DNA of 13,881 nt from Gammaproteobacteria bacterium (GTDB taxonomy: Bacteria > Pseudomonadota > Gammaproteobacteria > Steroidobacterales > JACDCP01): NCBI GenBank assembly GCA_013817465.1, contig JACDCP010000047.1, positions 1 to 13,881 on the forward strand, written 5' to 3'. The notes beneath the pieces were generated by a model that was given only the letters and a program-made list of their open reading frames with translations, did not search any database and had not been told where the DNA came from. Shown piece by piece: positions 6,839-13,881 of this stretch; the first letter of the stretch is position 1; each line of letters starts with the position of its first letter. The translations under genes and the position numbers were made by a program.

Positions 6839-6886
6839 TTATTGACAGGTAAACATAACAATGTCTCACCTTGGGAGGGGGCCCTC

Positions 6887-7246
6887 ATGAAGACAGCGAT
6901 CGTGACGGTTTTCGTGCTGGCGGCAGCCGGCCTGATCGGCTGCGCTACAGAGACCACGCAAGATCGCAGGCTTGGGCCCACGTTCAGCGACGAAGAGAAA
7001 GAGTTGATGACCGATGAAGAGAAGCTTTCCATCTACAACGCGTAGGTCCGCAACGAGGACAAGCTGGAATGCGAACTGGTCGTGGTTGCCGGTTCGCACA
7101 GACCGCAGCAGGTTTGCCAGACGAAGAAGGAGCGCGAATGGAATCAGGCGAGTGCCAAGGAAGCCCTGCGTGATTCGCGCCACTTCCAGAATTGCCAGGC
7201 GTTGGCGAAAGGGTGTTCGGGGGCCGTGAGTGCCGGCCCGCCTTGA
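6887..7246 (+). pseudogene. small lipoprotein gene interrupted by an in-frame TAG
   Basis: ATG at 6887 follows GGGAGGGGG. The N-terminus is a clear lipoprotein signal (KTAIVTVFVLAAAGLIGC), followed by an acidic stretch (FSDEEKELMTDEEKLSIYNA). TAG at 7043-7045 ends it after 52 residues. The same frame then stays open for 66 codons and reads as protein: VRNEDKLECELVVVAGSH, RPQQVCQTKKEREWNQ, ending TGA at 7244-7246. The downstream part has the VAGSH...VCQTKKEREW pattern of a small cysteine-containing exported family in Gammaproteobacteria, so an intact 119-residue protein is the likely ancestral form and CAG to TAG the likely change. Alternatives are a base-call error or amber suppression. The final TGA overlaps the presumed TTG start of the ankyrin gene. 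Confidence 0.75.
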
Positions 7247-8118
7247 CCGTTTCAGCGCCCCGGGGGGCGCTGCCGGGTTGGGCGCTGTCTCTGCTGTTCT
7301 TGCCGGGCTTGCTCGCCGGATGCATGTTTTTCACCAAACTGCACGAGGTTGCGGGCTACGGGGATGTTGAGCTGGCGAGTCAGATGATCGAGCGCGGCGC
7401 CGACGTCAGGCGGCGTGACATGAAGGGTGACACGCCCCTGCACTACGCGGCGCTGCCGGGATTCATCGACGTGTCCAGATTGTTGATAGACAGCGGAGCG
7501 GACGTCAGGGCAGCGAACCGCAAAGGATTGACGCCGCTGCACGTCGCCGCCCTGCATCGGCATACCGCGCTCGTGGAGCTTTTGCTCGACAACGGGGCCG
7601 ACATCGATGCGCAAGACGATTCGGGCGCGACGCCGCTTTATCTGGCCGCGGGCCAGAGCGACACCGCCTTCGTCGAGCGGCTTCTCCGCCTCGGCGCCGA
7701 TCCCAACCTGGCGTCGAAGGAGGGAGCCACGCCCTTGCACCTGGCGGTCTTCTGGCACGATGCAGAAACTGCCGCGACCCTGCTCGATAGCGGCGCAGTC
7801 GTCGACCCGCGGGATGACGGCGGTAACACACCTCTGAGCTGGGCGGCGAACCAGCAGATACTGCCGCTCGCCAGCTTGCTGCTCCGGCACGGCGCCGACC
7901 CGGATATCAGCAGCGCGGACGGCGCTACGCCAATGTTCTGGGCCGTGCGCAATCGCAATCGCGAGCTTGCCCACCTGCTGTTGTCGCATGGCGCCCTCGC
8001 GAGCCCGGAACAGCTCGGCGGCTCGACGGGCATGGGCGTCGAAGAGGTCCGTGCGTTTCTCGCCGCCCCGGAAGCTGATGCGTCGCAGCGCACTGCGGAA
8101 GGATCCGCAGGGGCGTAA
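7243..8118 (+). CDS. ankyrin-repeat lipoprotein
   Basis: From TTG at 7243 the product has 291 residues: a lipoprotein signal (GWALSLLFLPGLLAGC, Cys27), a partial first repeat at about 33-61, and six ankyrin repeats of 33 residues at about 62-259 (xGxTPLHxAA...LLxxGADxxx), then a short Ala-rich tail. Ankyrin repeats bind proteins; an outer-membrane or periplasmic binding role is inferred. The start is uncertain: TTG at 7192 and GTG at 7213 are in frame, but TTG at 7243 gives a compact signal peptide and a TTGA overlap with the previous stop, which suggests translational coupling. The nonsense codon in the upstream gene could lower expression through polarity. The stop codon is one base before inverted-repeat element 2. 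Confidence 0.88.
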   Translation: MTVSAPRGALPGWALSLLFLPGLLAGCMFFTKLHEVAGYGDVELASQMIERGADVRRRDMKGDTPLHYAALPGFIDVSRLLIDSGADVRAANRKGLTPLHVAALHRHTALVELLLDNGADIDAQDDSGATPLYLAAGQSDTAFVERLLRLGADPNLASKEGATPLHLAVFWHDAETAATLLDSGAVVDPRDDGGNTPLSWAANQQILPLASLLLRHGADPDISSADGATPMFWAVRNRNRELAHLLLSHGALASPEQLGGSTGMGVEEVRAFLAAPEADASQRTAEGSAGA

Positions 8119-8219
8119 AAAAAGGGGACATTCCTGATTTATTTCGAGGCCGGAACAATCGGGACGGAATCGGGCAATAAATCAGGAATGTCCCCTTTTT
8201 CCTCGCAGGAATGTCCCCT
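8119..8219. repeat. inverted-repeat element copy 2 with extra half-site
   Basis: A 25-bp perfect inverted repeat, 8119-8143 and 8176-8200, has a 32-base spacer and the shared core GGGGACATTCCTGATTT. Both strands end the stem with CCCC followed by five or more T, so it reads as a bidirectional rho-independent terminator between the convergent ankyrin and histidine kinase genes. A further half-arm, CAGGAATGTCCCCT (8206-8219), lies just outside, as if a second copy had inserted and been partly lost. Confidence 0.88.
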
Positions 8220-8226
8220 GGCGGTG

Positions 8227-10113
8227 CTAGGCTCGTTTGCGATCCGGCCGCCACTTCGCGAGCAGGCTTTTCAGCACGTCGGCGGCGACGGGCTTGGTCA
8301 AGTGCACGTCGAAGCCGGCCTCGTCGGCGCGCCGTTTGTCTTCGTCCTGTCCCCAGCCTGTCACGGCAACCAGCACTATGTTTTTGCCTCCGGGCTGTTC
8401 GCGGATGCGGCGCGCCGCCTCGTAGCCGTTGAGCTTCGGCAGGCCGATGTCGAGCAGCACGACATCCGGCCGGAATGAGCCCGCGGCTTCGACCGCTTCG
8501 AGCCCGTCATGCGCCGTGCGGGTGTCGTGGCCCATGAGCTCGAGCATCGTCGCGAGCGTGTCAGCCGAATCGCGATAATCGTCGACGACGAGAATGCGCC
8601 GCCCGGCGGGACCGGAAACCTCCACCGCCTCGGCGGCCGGCTGTTCGACGCGCGGTTGTCCCTCCAGCAGCGGCAGTCGGACGATGAACTCACTGCCCTG
8701 GCCTGGGCCTGGGCTGCGAGCCTCGATAGTGCCGCCGTGCATCTCGATGAGCCCGCGGGCCAGCGACAGCCCGATGCCGAGCCCACCCTGTGAGCGCTCC
8801 AGCGCCGAATCGACCTGGGAAAACATTTCGAAGATCCGCGGCAGATGTTCGGGCTGAATGCCTATTCCGGTGTCGCTTACCGACACGACGGCCTGGTTGC
8901 CCTGCCGTTCGGCGCGAAGCCGGACGCAGCCACCCTGGTTCATGTATTTGGCGGCATTGCTGAGCAGATTGAAAATGACCTGGGCGAGACGCATCGGATC
9001 GGCGTGCAGGTAGACCGGCTCGGCCGGCAGCGTAACTGCCAGCTCGTGGCCGCAGGATTCGATGAAAGGCCGGCAGCCTTCTACGGCGCTCTGCACCGCT
9101 GCGGCCAATTCCATCTGTTCCCTGCGCAACTCGAGCCGGTCGCGGGTAATGCGGCTCACGTCGAGCAGATCGTCGATCAGCCTCACCATCTGCTCGAGTT
9201 GCCGCTCCATCATGCCGCGGGTCTGCTCGAATGCCTCCGCATCCTCTCCGGCGAGCCTTAGGAGCTGCAGGCCATTCCGGAGCGGAGCTAGAGGGTTGCG
9301 CAGCTCATGGGCGAGGATGGCGAGAAAATCGTTTTTTCTGCGATCGGCCTCCCGCAGCGCCTGCTCGACCTTCTGGCGCTTGAGCTCCGCGTGTTTGCGC
9401 TCCGTGATGTCGGTGACATGGGCCACGAATCCCCTGACCCGGCCATCGGGCCCGATATCGGGGGAATTGGAAACGTGTACCCAGCGCGTTCCAGCGTCGC
9501 GGTATGGAAGCTCCGTCTCGTACTCGACGAATTTCCCCGACAGCGCAATCTCTGCGTAAGGGCGGATTTTTTGCCAGGCAGACTCGCCCACGGCCTCGCG
9601 GACGTGTACGCCCTCGAGCTCGCCCGGCGAGCGCCCGAACCAGGCATCGTAAGCCGCATTGTTGAGCCGGTAGCGGAAGTCGGCATCTACGTAGGAAATT
9701 AGAGCCGGGACTGAATCGGCCACCAGCTTCAGCCTGGCTCGCGCGCTTGCCGCGTGCTCCTCCGCCTGCTCGTGCTGGCGGCGGGCCTTGCGCCTCGCCT
9801 CGGTGACAGCACTCGTTGCCATGCCGATGACGATGAAAAGCCCCGCCCGGATTCGATCGCTGGTGTCCGCGATCCACAGCGAGCCCAAGGGCTCGAGCAG
9901 GAAATAGCTGGCGGCGATCACGCTCAAGCCGGTTGCCAGCAGACCGGGACGCAGGCCACCGTACCACGAGGCTGCCAGCACCGGTATAAGGAACGGGAGC
10001 AGCACCGAACCGCCCGGCCACGACCACGCCTCGAGACGCAGCAGGAGCACGGCGACCGTCCCACCCGCGGCCACGAGATAACCCAGGCTCCGCTCCCCCC
10101 GGTGCCGCTCCAT
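8227..10113 (-). CDS. membrane hybrid histidine kinase (DUF4118-PAS-HisKA-HATPase-REC)
   Basis: From ATG 10113 (AAGGA nine bases upstream) the product has 628 residues. Residues 11-105 are a KdpD-like DUF4118 membrane region with about four helices. A coiled stretch (106-130) leads to a PAS domain (about 130-240, ending DITERK). HisKA has phospho-acceptor His269 in AHELRNPL. The ATPase domain shows the N box (FNLLSNAAKY, 381-390), DTGIGI (414-419) and GGLGIGLSL. A C-terminal receiver domain has D511, D512, phospho-acceptor D555, T585 and K607. It would autophosphorylate and relay to its own receiver; no output regulator is adjacent, so the partner is unknown. GTG 10200 and ATG 10155 are possible earlier starts; ATG 10155 has AGGG at only short spacing. 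Confidence 0.93.
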   Translation of the reverse strand: MERHRGERSLGYLVAAGGTVAVLLLRLEAWSWPGGSVLLPFLIPVLAASWYGGLRPGLLATGLSVIAASYFLLEPLGSLWIADTSDRIRAGLFIVIGMATSAVTEARRKARRQHEQAEEHAASARARLKLVADSVPALISYVDADFRYRLNNAAYDAWFGRSPGELEGVHVREAVGESAWQKIRPYAEIALSGKFVEYETELPYRDAGTRWVHVSNSPDIGPDGRVRGFVAHVTDITERKHAELKRQKVEQALREADRRKNDFLAILAHELRNPLAPLRNGLQLLRLAGEDAEAFEQTRGMMERQLEQMVRLIDDLLDVSRITRDRLELRREQMELAAAVQSAVEGCRPFIESCGHELAVTLPAEPVYLHADPMRLAQVIFNLLSNAAKYMNQGGCVRLRAERQGNQAVVSVSDTGIGIQPEHLPRIFEMFSQVDSALERSQGGLGIGLSLARGLIEMHGGTIEARSPGPGQGSEFIVRLPLLEGQPRVEQPAAEAVEVSGPAGRRILVVDDYRDSADTLATMLELMGHDTRTAHDGLEAVEAAGSFRPDVVLLDIGLPKLNGYEAARRIREQPGGKNIVLVAVTGWGQDEDKRRADEAGFDVHLTKPVAADVLKSLLAKWRPDRKRA

Positions 10114-10295
10114 GTTGCGCGTTCCTTGGTATTGCAGTCTTTCGAGACCGATCATGCCCTCAGTGGGAGCCCGCGGTCCAGAAAAGGCGAACGATGTCAC
10201 CTAACTCGATGACATGCAGGGTCGCCCCGGATGTTGAATTCTGCACGCGCAACAGGAATGATCGGGCAAGGACATAACACCATGGCGAGGGACCG

Positions 10296-11279
10296 ATGAT
10301 GCTGATTCGAATCACGATAACAGGCGTGTTGCTGGCCGCTGCGGGAATTGCGGCTGCGGCCGGGGTCGAAATTACCGAATGGCAGGTGCCATGGCCCGAT
10401 ACGCGGCCCCGCGACCCTTACGTGGGGCCGGAGGGCGAGGTCTGGTTCGTCGGTCAGACGGGCGATTACGTGGCCTCGCTCGATCCCGGCGACGGCAACT
10501 TCGAGCGTTATGCGCTCGACGCGGGCGCGGGTCCCCACAATCTGGTCGTGGATGACGCCGGCACGGTCTGGTATGCGGGAAATCGCGACGCCCATATCGG
10601 CCGGCTCAATCCCGACACGCGGAATGTCCGAAAGTTTCCGATGCCGGGTCTGGAGGCGCGCGACCCCCATACGCTGGCTCTCGGCCCGGAGGAGGACATC
10701 TGGTTCACCGTGCAGGGCGGCAATTTCGTCGGCCGGTTCGATCGGCGCGGGGGCAAGATTGATCTGATCGAAGTGCCCACGATCGGCGCACGTCCCTATG
10801 GCATCGTCGTCGCCGACGACGGACGCCCCTGGTTCACGGAGTTCGGCAGCAACAAGCTCGGCACGGTCGATCCCGAGACGCTAGCGCTCAAAGAAATAGA
10901 GTTGCCGCGCGATGACGCCCGGCCGCGCCGGCTCGCGATCACTTCGAACGGGCACGTCTGGTACGTCGACTATGCGCGCGGCTATCTGGGAAGGCTCGAA
11001 CCGGATAGCGGCCACTTCGAGGAGTGGCGCGTACCCGGCGGCACGGACGCGCAACCTTACGGGATGGCAGTGGACGACCGCGATCGCCTCTGGTTCGTCG
11101 AGACGGGCTCCGAGCCGAACCGATTCGTCGGCTTCGACCCGGCCAGCGAACAGTTCCTCGATGCGACGGAAATCGAGAGCGGCGGCGGCACGGTGCGCCA
11201 CATGTACTATCACGCGCCGACAGACAGCGTCTGGTTCGGCACAGATACGAACACTATCGGCCGGGCAGACGTCGGCTGA
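10296..11279 (+). CDS. exported Vgb/streptogramin-lyase-like beta-propeller protein
   Basis: The product has 327 residues. A signal peptide (MMLIRITITGVLLAAAGIAAAA) is followed by a run of about seven propeller blades, each with a pattern such as GPxxIWFT or DGRPWFTEFGSNKLGTVDPET, typical of virginiamycin B lyase-like and SMP-30-like proteins. Vgb opens streptogramin B rings, but most homologues have no proven lyase activity, and the exported location here argues against intracellular antibiotic resistance. I do not assign a substrate. Two ATGs are adjacent (10296 and 10299); GAGGGA is better spaced for the second. The gene diverges from the histidine kinase across about 180 bases and ends just before inverted-repeat element 3. 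Confidence 0.85.
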   Translation: MMLIRITITGVLLAAAGIAAAAGVEITEWQVPWPDTRPRDPYVGPEGEVWFVGQTGDYVASLDPGDGNFERYALDAGAGPHNLVVDDAGTVWYAGNRDAHIGRLNPDTRNVRKFPMPGLEARDPHTLALGPEEDIWFTVQGGNFVGRFDRRGGKIDLIEVPTIGARPYGIVVADDGRPWFTEFGSNKLGTVDPETLALKEIELPRDDARPRRLAITSNGHVWYVDYARGYLGRLEPDSGHFEEWRVPGGTDAQPYGMAVDDRDRLWFVETGSEPNRFVGFDPASEQFLDATEIESGGGTVRHMYYHAPTDSVWFGTDTNTIGRADVG

Positions 11280-11284
11280 CGAAA

Positions 11285-11342
11285 GGGGAACTTCCTGATT
11301 TTTTCCGCTTGACGGCGGGGAAGAAAAATCAGGAGCGTCCCC
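11285..11342. repeat. inverted-repeat element copy 3, decayed
   Basis: GGGGAACTTCCTGATTTTT (11285-11303) pairs with AAAAATCAGGAGCGTCCCC (11324-11342) in 17 of 19 positions, around a 20-base spacer. Both arms differ from the consensus GGGGACATTCCTGATTT at one or two bases in the same zone. It begins 5 bases after the propeller gene's stop and could act as its terminator. Confidence 0.78.
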
Positions 11343-11358
11343 GATCTTCCTTTAAACT

Positions 11359-11374
11359 CCGCGCTTTTGCGCGG
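11359..11374 (+). other. short hairpin upstream of the EamA transporter
   Basis: CCGCGC-TTTT-GCGCGG forms a perfect 6-bp stem with a TTTT loop, 22 bases before the transporter's ATG. It could influence the leader RNA; no T-run follows, so it is not a classic terminator. Confidence 0.35.
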
Positions 11375-11396
11375 CACCGCCGCGCCAGGCCCCTTG

Positions 11397-12311
11397 ATGA
11401 CTCCGCGCCATCTCCTGCTCCTGATGCTCATCAACGTCATCTGGGGCTTCAACCTCGTGGCTGCCAAGGTGGGGGTCACAGAGCTGCCGCCGGTGCTGTT
11501 CGCGGCGCTGCGCTTCGTCGTGCTGTTTGCGATCTTGCTGCCTTTCCTGCGCCTGTATCCCGGGCGCATGCGCGCGATTTTCTGGGTTGCGATGACGACC
11601 GGCGGGCTGCACTTCGCCTTTCTCTACATCGGGCTGCATCTGGCCGACGATGCATCGACCGTGGCCATCGCGATACAGCTCAATGTGCCGTTTGCCACCA
11701 TGCTGTCCATCCTGTTCCTGGGCGAGCAGGTCGGCTGGCGGCGCTGGGGCGGGATTCTCGTGGCGTTCTTCGGCGTCATGGTGATCGGCTTCGATCCGCG
11801 CGTGTTTTCGTATGTCGACGGCTTGTTGCTCACGGTACTCTCTGCGTTGTTCAGCGCGACCGGCATTCTGCTTTCAAAGCGGCTTTCCGGGATCGGCGTG
11901 TTCCAGCTTCAAGCGTGGATCGCGGCGATGAGCTGGCCGCTGTTGCTGGGGGTATCGCTGCTGCTCGAACACGGCCAGGTCGCCGCAATAGCGAACGCCG
12001 GGATGCTCGCATGGGGGACCGTGCTGTACACTTCGCTGTTCGCCAGCCTCATCGGTCACGGCGGCTTCTACTGGCTGCTGCAACGCTACGACGTGTCGAT
12101 CGTTTCGCCGCTGACGCTTCTGTCGACGATTTGCGGCGTATTCTTCGCGGTGACACTGCTCGATGACCGCTTGACCGGGCGCATGCTAATCGGCGCAGCG
12201 TTGACCTTGAGCGGAGTCTTTATCATCGCATTGCGTTCGCGGCGTGCGCCTGCAGCGCCGGTCGCTGCCTGCGCCGAAGCAGCACCGATGCCGCCTGACT
12301 CGCGTCCGTGA
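11397..12311 (+). CDS. EamA/DMT family transporter
   Basis: The product has 304 residues from ATG at 11397; in-frame TTGs at 11367 and 11394 are possible but less likely starts. About ten membrane helices form the duplicated EamA fold: the first half opens with LLLLMLINVIWGFNLVAAKVG and contains GLHLADDASTVAIAIQLNVPFATMLSILFLGEQV, and the second half ends in SPLTLLSTICGVFFAVTLLDDRLTGRMLIGAALTLSGVFII. A hydrophilic Ala/Pro-rich tail closes it. Members export or import small metabolites such as amino acids; the substrate cannot be read from sequence. It lies after inverted-repeat element 3 and about 150 bases before the phosphatidyltransferase gene. Confidence 0.92.
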   Translation: MTPRHLLLLMLINVIWGFNLVAAKVGVTELPPVLFAALRFVVLFAILLPFLRLYPGRMRAIFWVAMTTGGLHFAFLYIGLHLADDASTVAIAIQLNVPFATMLSILFLGEQVGWRRWGGILVAFFGVMVIGFDPRVFSYVDGLLLTVLSALFSATGILLSKRLSGIGVFQLQAWIAAMSWPLLLGVSLLLEHGQVAAIANAGMLAWGTVLYTSLFASLIGHGGFYWLLQRYDVSIVSPLTLLSTICGVFFAVTLLDDRLTGRMLIGAALTLSGVFIIALRSRRAPAAPVAACAEAAPMPPDSRP

Positions 12312-12387
12312 GCTCGAAGGCCGTGAATTCCCGATAATTCAGCGTGTTAGCGGCTGGCGGAGATTCAGCGGCTCAAGTATATTTATG

Positions 12388-12400
12388 GGCTGCGGCAGCC
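12388..12400 (+). other. small hairpin in the leader of the phosphatidyltransferase gene
   Basis: GGCTG-CGG-CAGCC forms a 5-bp stem. A TATATT just upstream (12378-12383) could be a -10 box, but no convincing -35 accompanies it. Bases 12312-12464 hold no gene. Confidence 0.25.
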
Positions 12401-12464
12401 GAACCTCGCAATAACAACCGATACCGCGCCACGAAAGGATTCCGTTGAATTTCGAGCTTGCCCT

Positions 12465-13106
12465 ATGGCCAATCTGATCACCCTGAGCCGCCTGATCCTC
12501 CTGTTCTTCGTGATCTGGATTGCTTATCTCGCGTTGTCGTGGATGCATTTCCTGAATGTGCCGCTCCTGATCCTGGTTTTCGTCACGGACGGCTTCGACG
12601 GCTACGTGGCACGCAAGCGCAATGAAACGAGCCTCTTCGGCGCCATGTTCGATATCACCGTGGACCGCATCGTCGAGCTGTCGATGTGGGTCGTCCTCGC
12701 GGATCTCGATCTCGTGCCGGTGTGGGTGCCGCTACTGTTCGTCGTCCGTGGCACCATCGTGGATACAGTGCGCGCGAACGGCGCTGCGCAAGGTGCGAGC
12801 CCGTTTTCCATGATGCGCTCGCCGATCGGGCGATTTCTCGTCGCCGGCAAGTTCATGCGTATTTTTTACGCTGTCACCAAGGCGACGGCGTTCTGCTGGC
12901 TACTGTTCATCCAGCCGGTGCCGGTGGTGTTGCCGGCTATCTGGGCGCAGTGGTCGTGGCTGCTCGTCGCCGTCGGCGCAGTGCTCGTCTGGCTGTCCGT
13001 GATCCAGTGCATCTTGCGCGGCCTGCCGGTGGTCGTGGAGTTCGTCGTCGAGCAGCGCGAGACCTTGCTGGGACAACTCGGCGGCAGACGGTCCGGCAAT
13101 CGTTAA
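12465..13106 (+). CDS. CDP-alcohol phosphatidyltransferase family protein
   Basis: The 213-residue membrane enzyme is expected to transfer a phosphatidyl group from a CDP-lipid to an alcohol. The complete family motif D-x2-DG-x2-AR-x8-G-x3-D-x3-D is present at 42-67: D42, D45, G46, A49, R50, G59, D63, D67. About six hydrophobic helices surround it. The start MANLITLSRLILLFF resembles PgsA-type proteins, although the ribosome site is weak. The HAD phosphatase begins one base after its stop, so the two are almost certainly co-transcribed and coupled. Glycerol-3-phosphate as acceptor (PgsA role) is plausible but not proved; other alcohols remain possible. Confidence 0.9.
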   Translation: MANLITLSRLILLFFVIWIAYLALSWMHFLNVPLLILVFVTDGFDGYVARKRNETSLFGAMFDITVDRIVELSMWVVLADLDLVPVWVPLLFVVRGTIVDTVRANGAAQGASPFSMMRSPIGRFLVAGKFMRIFYAVTKATAFCWLLFIQPVPVVLPAIWAQWSWLLVAVGAVLVWLSVIQCILRGLPVVVEFVVEQRETLLGQLGGRRSGNR

Positions 13107-13107
13107 G

Positions 13108-13755
13108 ATGGGTTGTCACCTGGTGCTGTTCGACGTCGACGGCACCCTCGTCAAAGGCCGGAGCTCCGAGCGCGGTTTCATGGAATACCTGTTCCGGCGC
13201 GGCCGCTACGGCCCGCGGCAAGTGCTCGCGTCTCTCCTGTTCCTGCTGGTCTATCTGCCGCGCTTCAGGCGCGATATCTTCAAGAAGAACAAAGCCTATC
13301 TGACCGCGCTCGAAACGGCGGAAGTCGGTGCGCTGGCGGAAAACTATGTGCGCGAGGAGCTGATGCGCCGGCTGCACGGGCCGAGCCTCGAGCGGCTGCG
13401 CCGCCACGTCGCCGGGGGCGATGATGTCGTGCTGCTTACAGGCGCTCCCGAGTTCATCGCCGAACCGCTCGCTGCGCAACTCGGCGTTCGATCCGCCGTT
13501 TCTTCACGCTGTCCGCGCAAAGATGGCCGTTTCGCGTGGGGCCCGCCAACCGAGCATCCGTTCGGAGCGGAAAAGCTCGAGTTTGCAAAGCATCTGGCCG
13601 AAGCACGCGGCGTCGACCTGCAAAAAGCGATTGCCTATGCCGACTCGCGGGACGATCTTACGCTGATGCGTGCCGTCGGCACGCCCGTGGCGGTGCGCCC
13701 GGATGCTCGGCTGCGGCGGGAGGCCACACGGCGGGGCTGGGAGATTATCCCGTAG
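13108..13755 (+). CDS. HAD-IB family phosphatase, PgpC-like
   Basis: The product has 215 residues. HAD motif I is LFDVDGTL with D9 and D11; motif II is LLTGAPE with T111; K156 in GAEKLEF follows; motifs III/IV are YADSRDDLTLM with D179 and D183, then GTPVAVRPDARLRREATRRGWEI. A hydrophobic segment at about 39-51 sits in the same place as in E. coli PgpC (YfhB). PgpC removes phosphate from phosphatidylglycerophosphate, the product of PgsA, so its coupling to a phosphatidyltransferase supports that activity. HAD-IB members also include phosphoserine and lysophospholipid phosphatases, so the substrate is inferred from context. The start at 13108 follows the upstream stop (TAAGATG). Confidence 0.88.
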   Translation: MGCHLVLFDVDGTLVKGRSSERGFMEYLFRRGRYGPRQVLASLLFLLVYLPRFRRDIFKKNKAYLTALETAEVGALAENYVREELMRRLHGPSLERLRRHVAGGDDVVLLTGAPEFIAEPLAAQLGVRSAVSSRCPRKDGRFAWGPPTEHPFGAEKLEFAKHLAEARGVDLQKAIAYADSRDDLTLMRAVGTPVAVRPDARLRREATRRGWEIIP

Positions 13756-13780
13756 CGCGGGTTTTAACCGGCCATGAAAA

Positions 13781-13881
13781 TCAGGCCTGTTTTGCCACTG
13801 CCTCGGCCGCGTCCTTCACGGCTTGCGGATCGCCGAGAAACTCGCGCGCGAGCGGCTGCAGATCGCCGTCGAGCGTATAGG
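13781..13881 (-). CDS. 3' end of an unidentified gene (partial)
   Basis: The last 32 codons of a minus-strand frame enter from the right edge and stop with TGA at 13781-13783. The residues (YTLDGDLQPLAREFLGDPQA, then VKDAAEAVAKQA) look like an amphipathic C-terminal helix of a soluble protein. I do not recognise the family from this fragment. It is convergent with the HAD gene, 25 bases apart, with no clear terminator between them. Confidence 0.6.
   Translation of the reverse strand, partial: YTLDGDLQPLAREFLGDPQAVKDAAEAVAKQA

Noticed and set aside
10251..10266. CAGGAATG near the propeller gene, similar to part of the repeat arm
   Set aside because: Only 8 bases match the arm and there is no partner arm; chance similarity is likely.
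11024..12166. 380-codon open frame on the plus strand
   Set aside because: Overlaps the end of the propeller gene and most of the transporter in another frame; arginine/alanine-rich noise.
1..13881. CRISPR array, prophage, toxin-antitoxin or defence island
   Set aside because: No regularly spaced direct repeats, integrase, phage structural genes or recognisable defence domains; the ankyrin lipoprotein and radical SAM gene alone do not make a defence system.

Overview
This looks like an ordinary stretch of chromosome from a high-GC (roughly 60-65%) Gammaproteobacterium. The PA0069-type radical SAM protein, many exported lipoproteins, Shine-Dalgarno starts, a LexA-type operator and dispersed GGGGACATTCC palindromes all fit that. 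I see no phage, plasmid, CRISPR, rRNA or tRNA. The exact lineage cannot be fixed from the sequence alone.

Layout, left to right. Positions 1-653 hold two small unrecognised minus-strand reading frames and a possible terminator. Positions 654-1291 have no convincing gene but contain a run of compact hairpins. An exported EF-hand protein (minus, 1292-1726) diverges from a DUF885 lipoprotein metallopeptidase (plus, 1874-3673), which is followed by an exported methionine sulfoxide reductase A (3746-4396). Convergent with msrA is a fumarylacetoacetate hydrolase (FAH) family gene (minus) whose reading frame and ribosome binding site point to an ATC start. Upstream of it lie a perfect 18-bp palindrome and the first of three related inverted-repeat elements. 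Next is a PA0069-family radical SAM gene (minus, 5650-6714) with a near-consensus promoter overlapped by a LexA-like operator. Divergent from that is a strong sigma70-type promoter driving a small lipoprotein gene broken by an in-frame TAG. An ankyrin-repeat lipoprotein overlaps its end.

The second inverted-repeat element sits between the convergent ankyrin gene and a membrane hybrid histidine kinase (minus, 8227-10113). A Vgb/streptogramin-lyase-like exported beta-propeller protein (10296-11279), the third, decayed element and an EamA-type transporter follow. Then come a tightly coupled CDP-alcohol phosphatidyltransferase and a PgpC-like HAD phosphatase, which could be consecutive steps of phospholipid head-group synthesis. 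The last 101 bases are the 3' end of an unidentified minus-strand gene.

Functionally the window is a mosaic of short transcription units. Many products are exported (EF-hand, DUF885, MsrA, two lipoproteins, the propeller), which suggests an envelope emphasis, but no single pathway joins them. The most noteworthy signals are the three-copy palindromic element family, the ATC start, the CAG-to-TAG-like interruption, the LexA-type promoter and the hairpin cluster at 813-1020. I do not see evidence for a new multi-gene defence or biosynthetic system.
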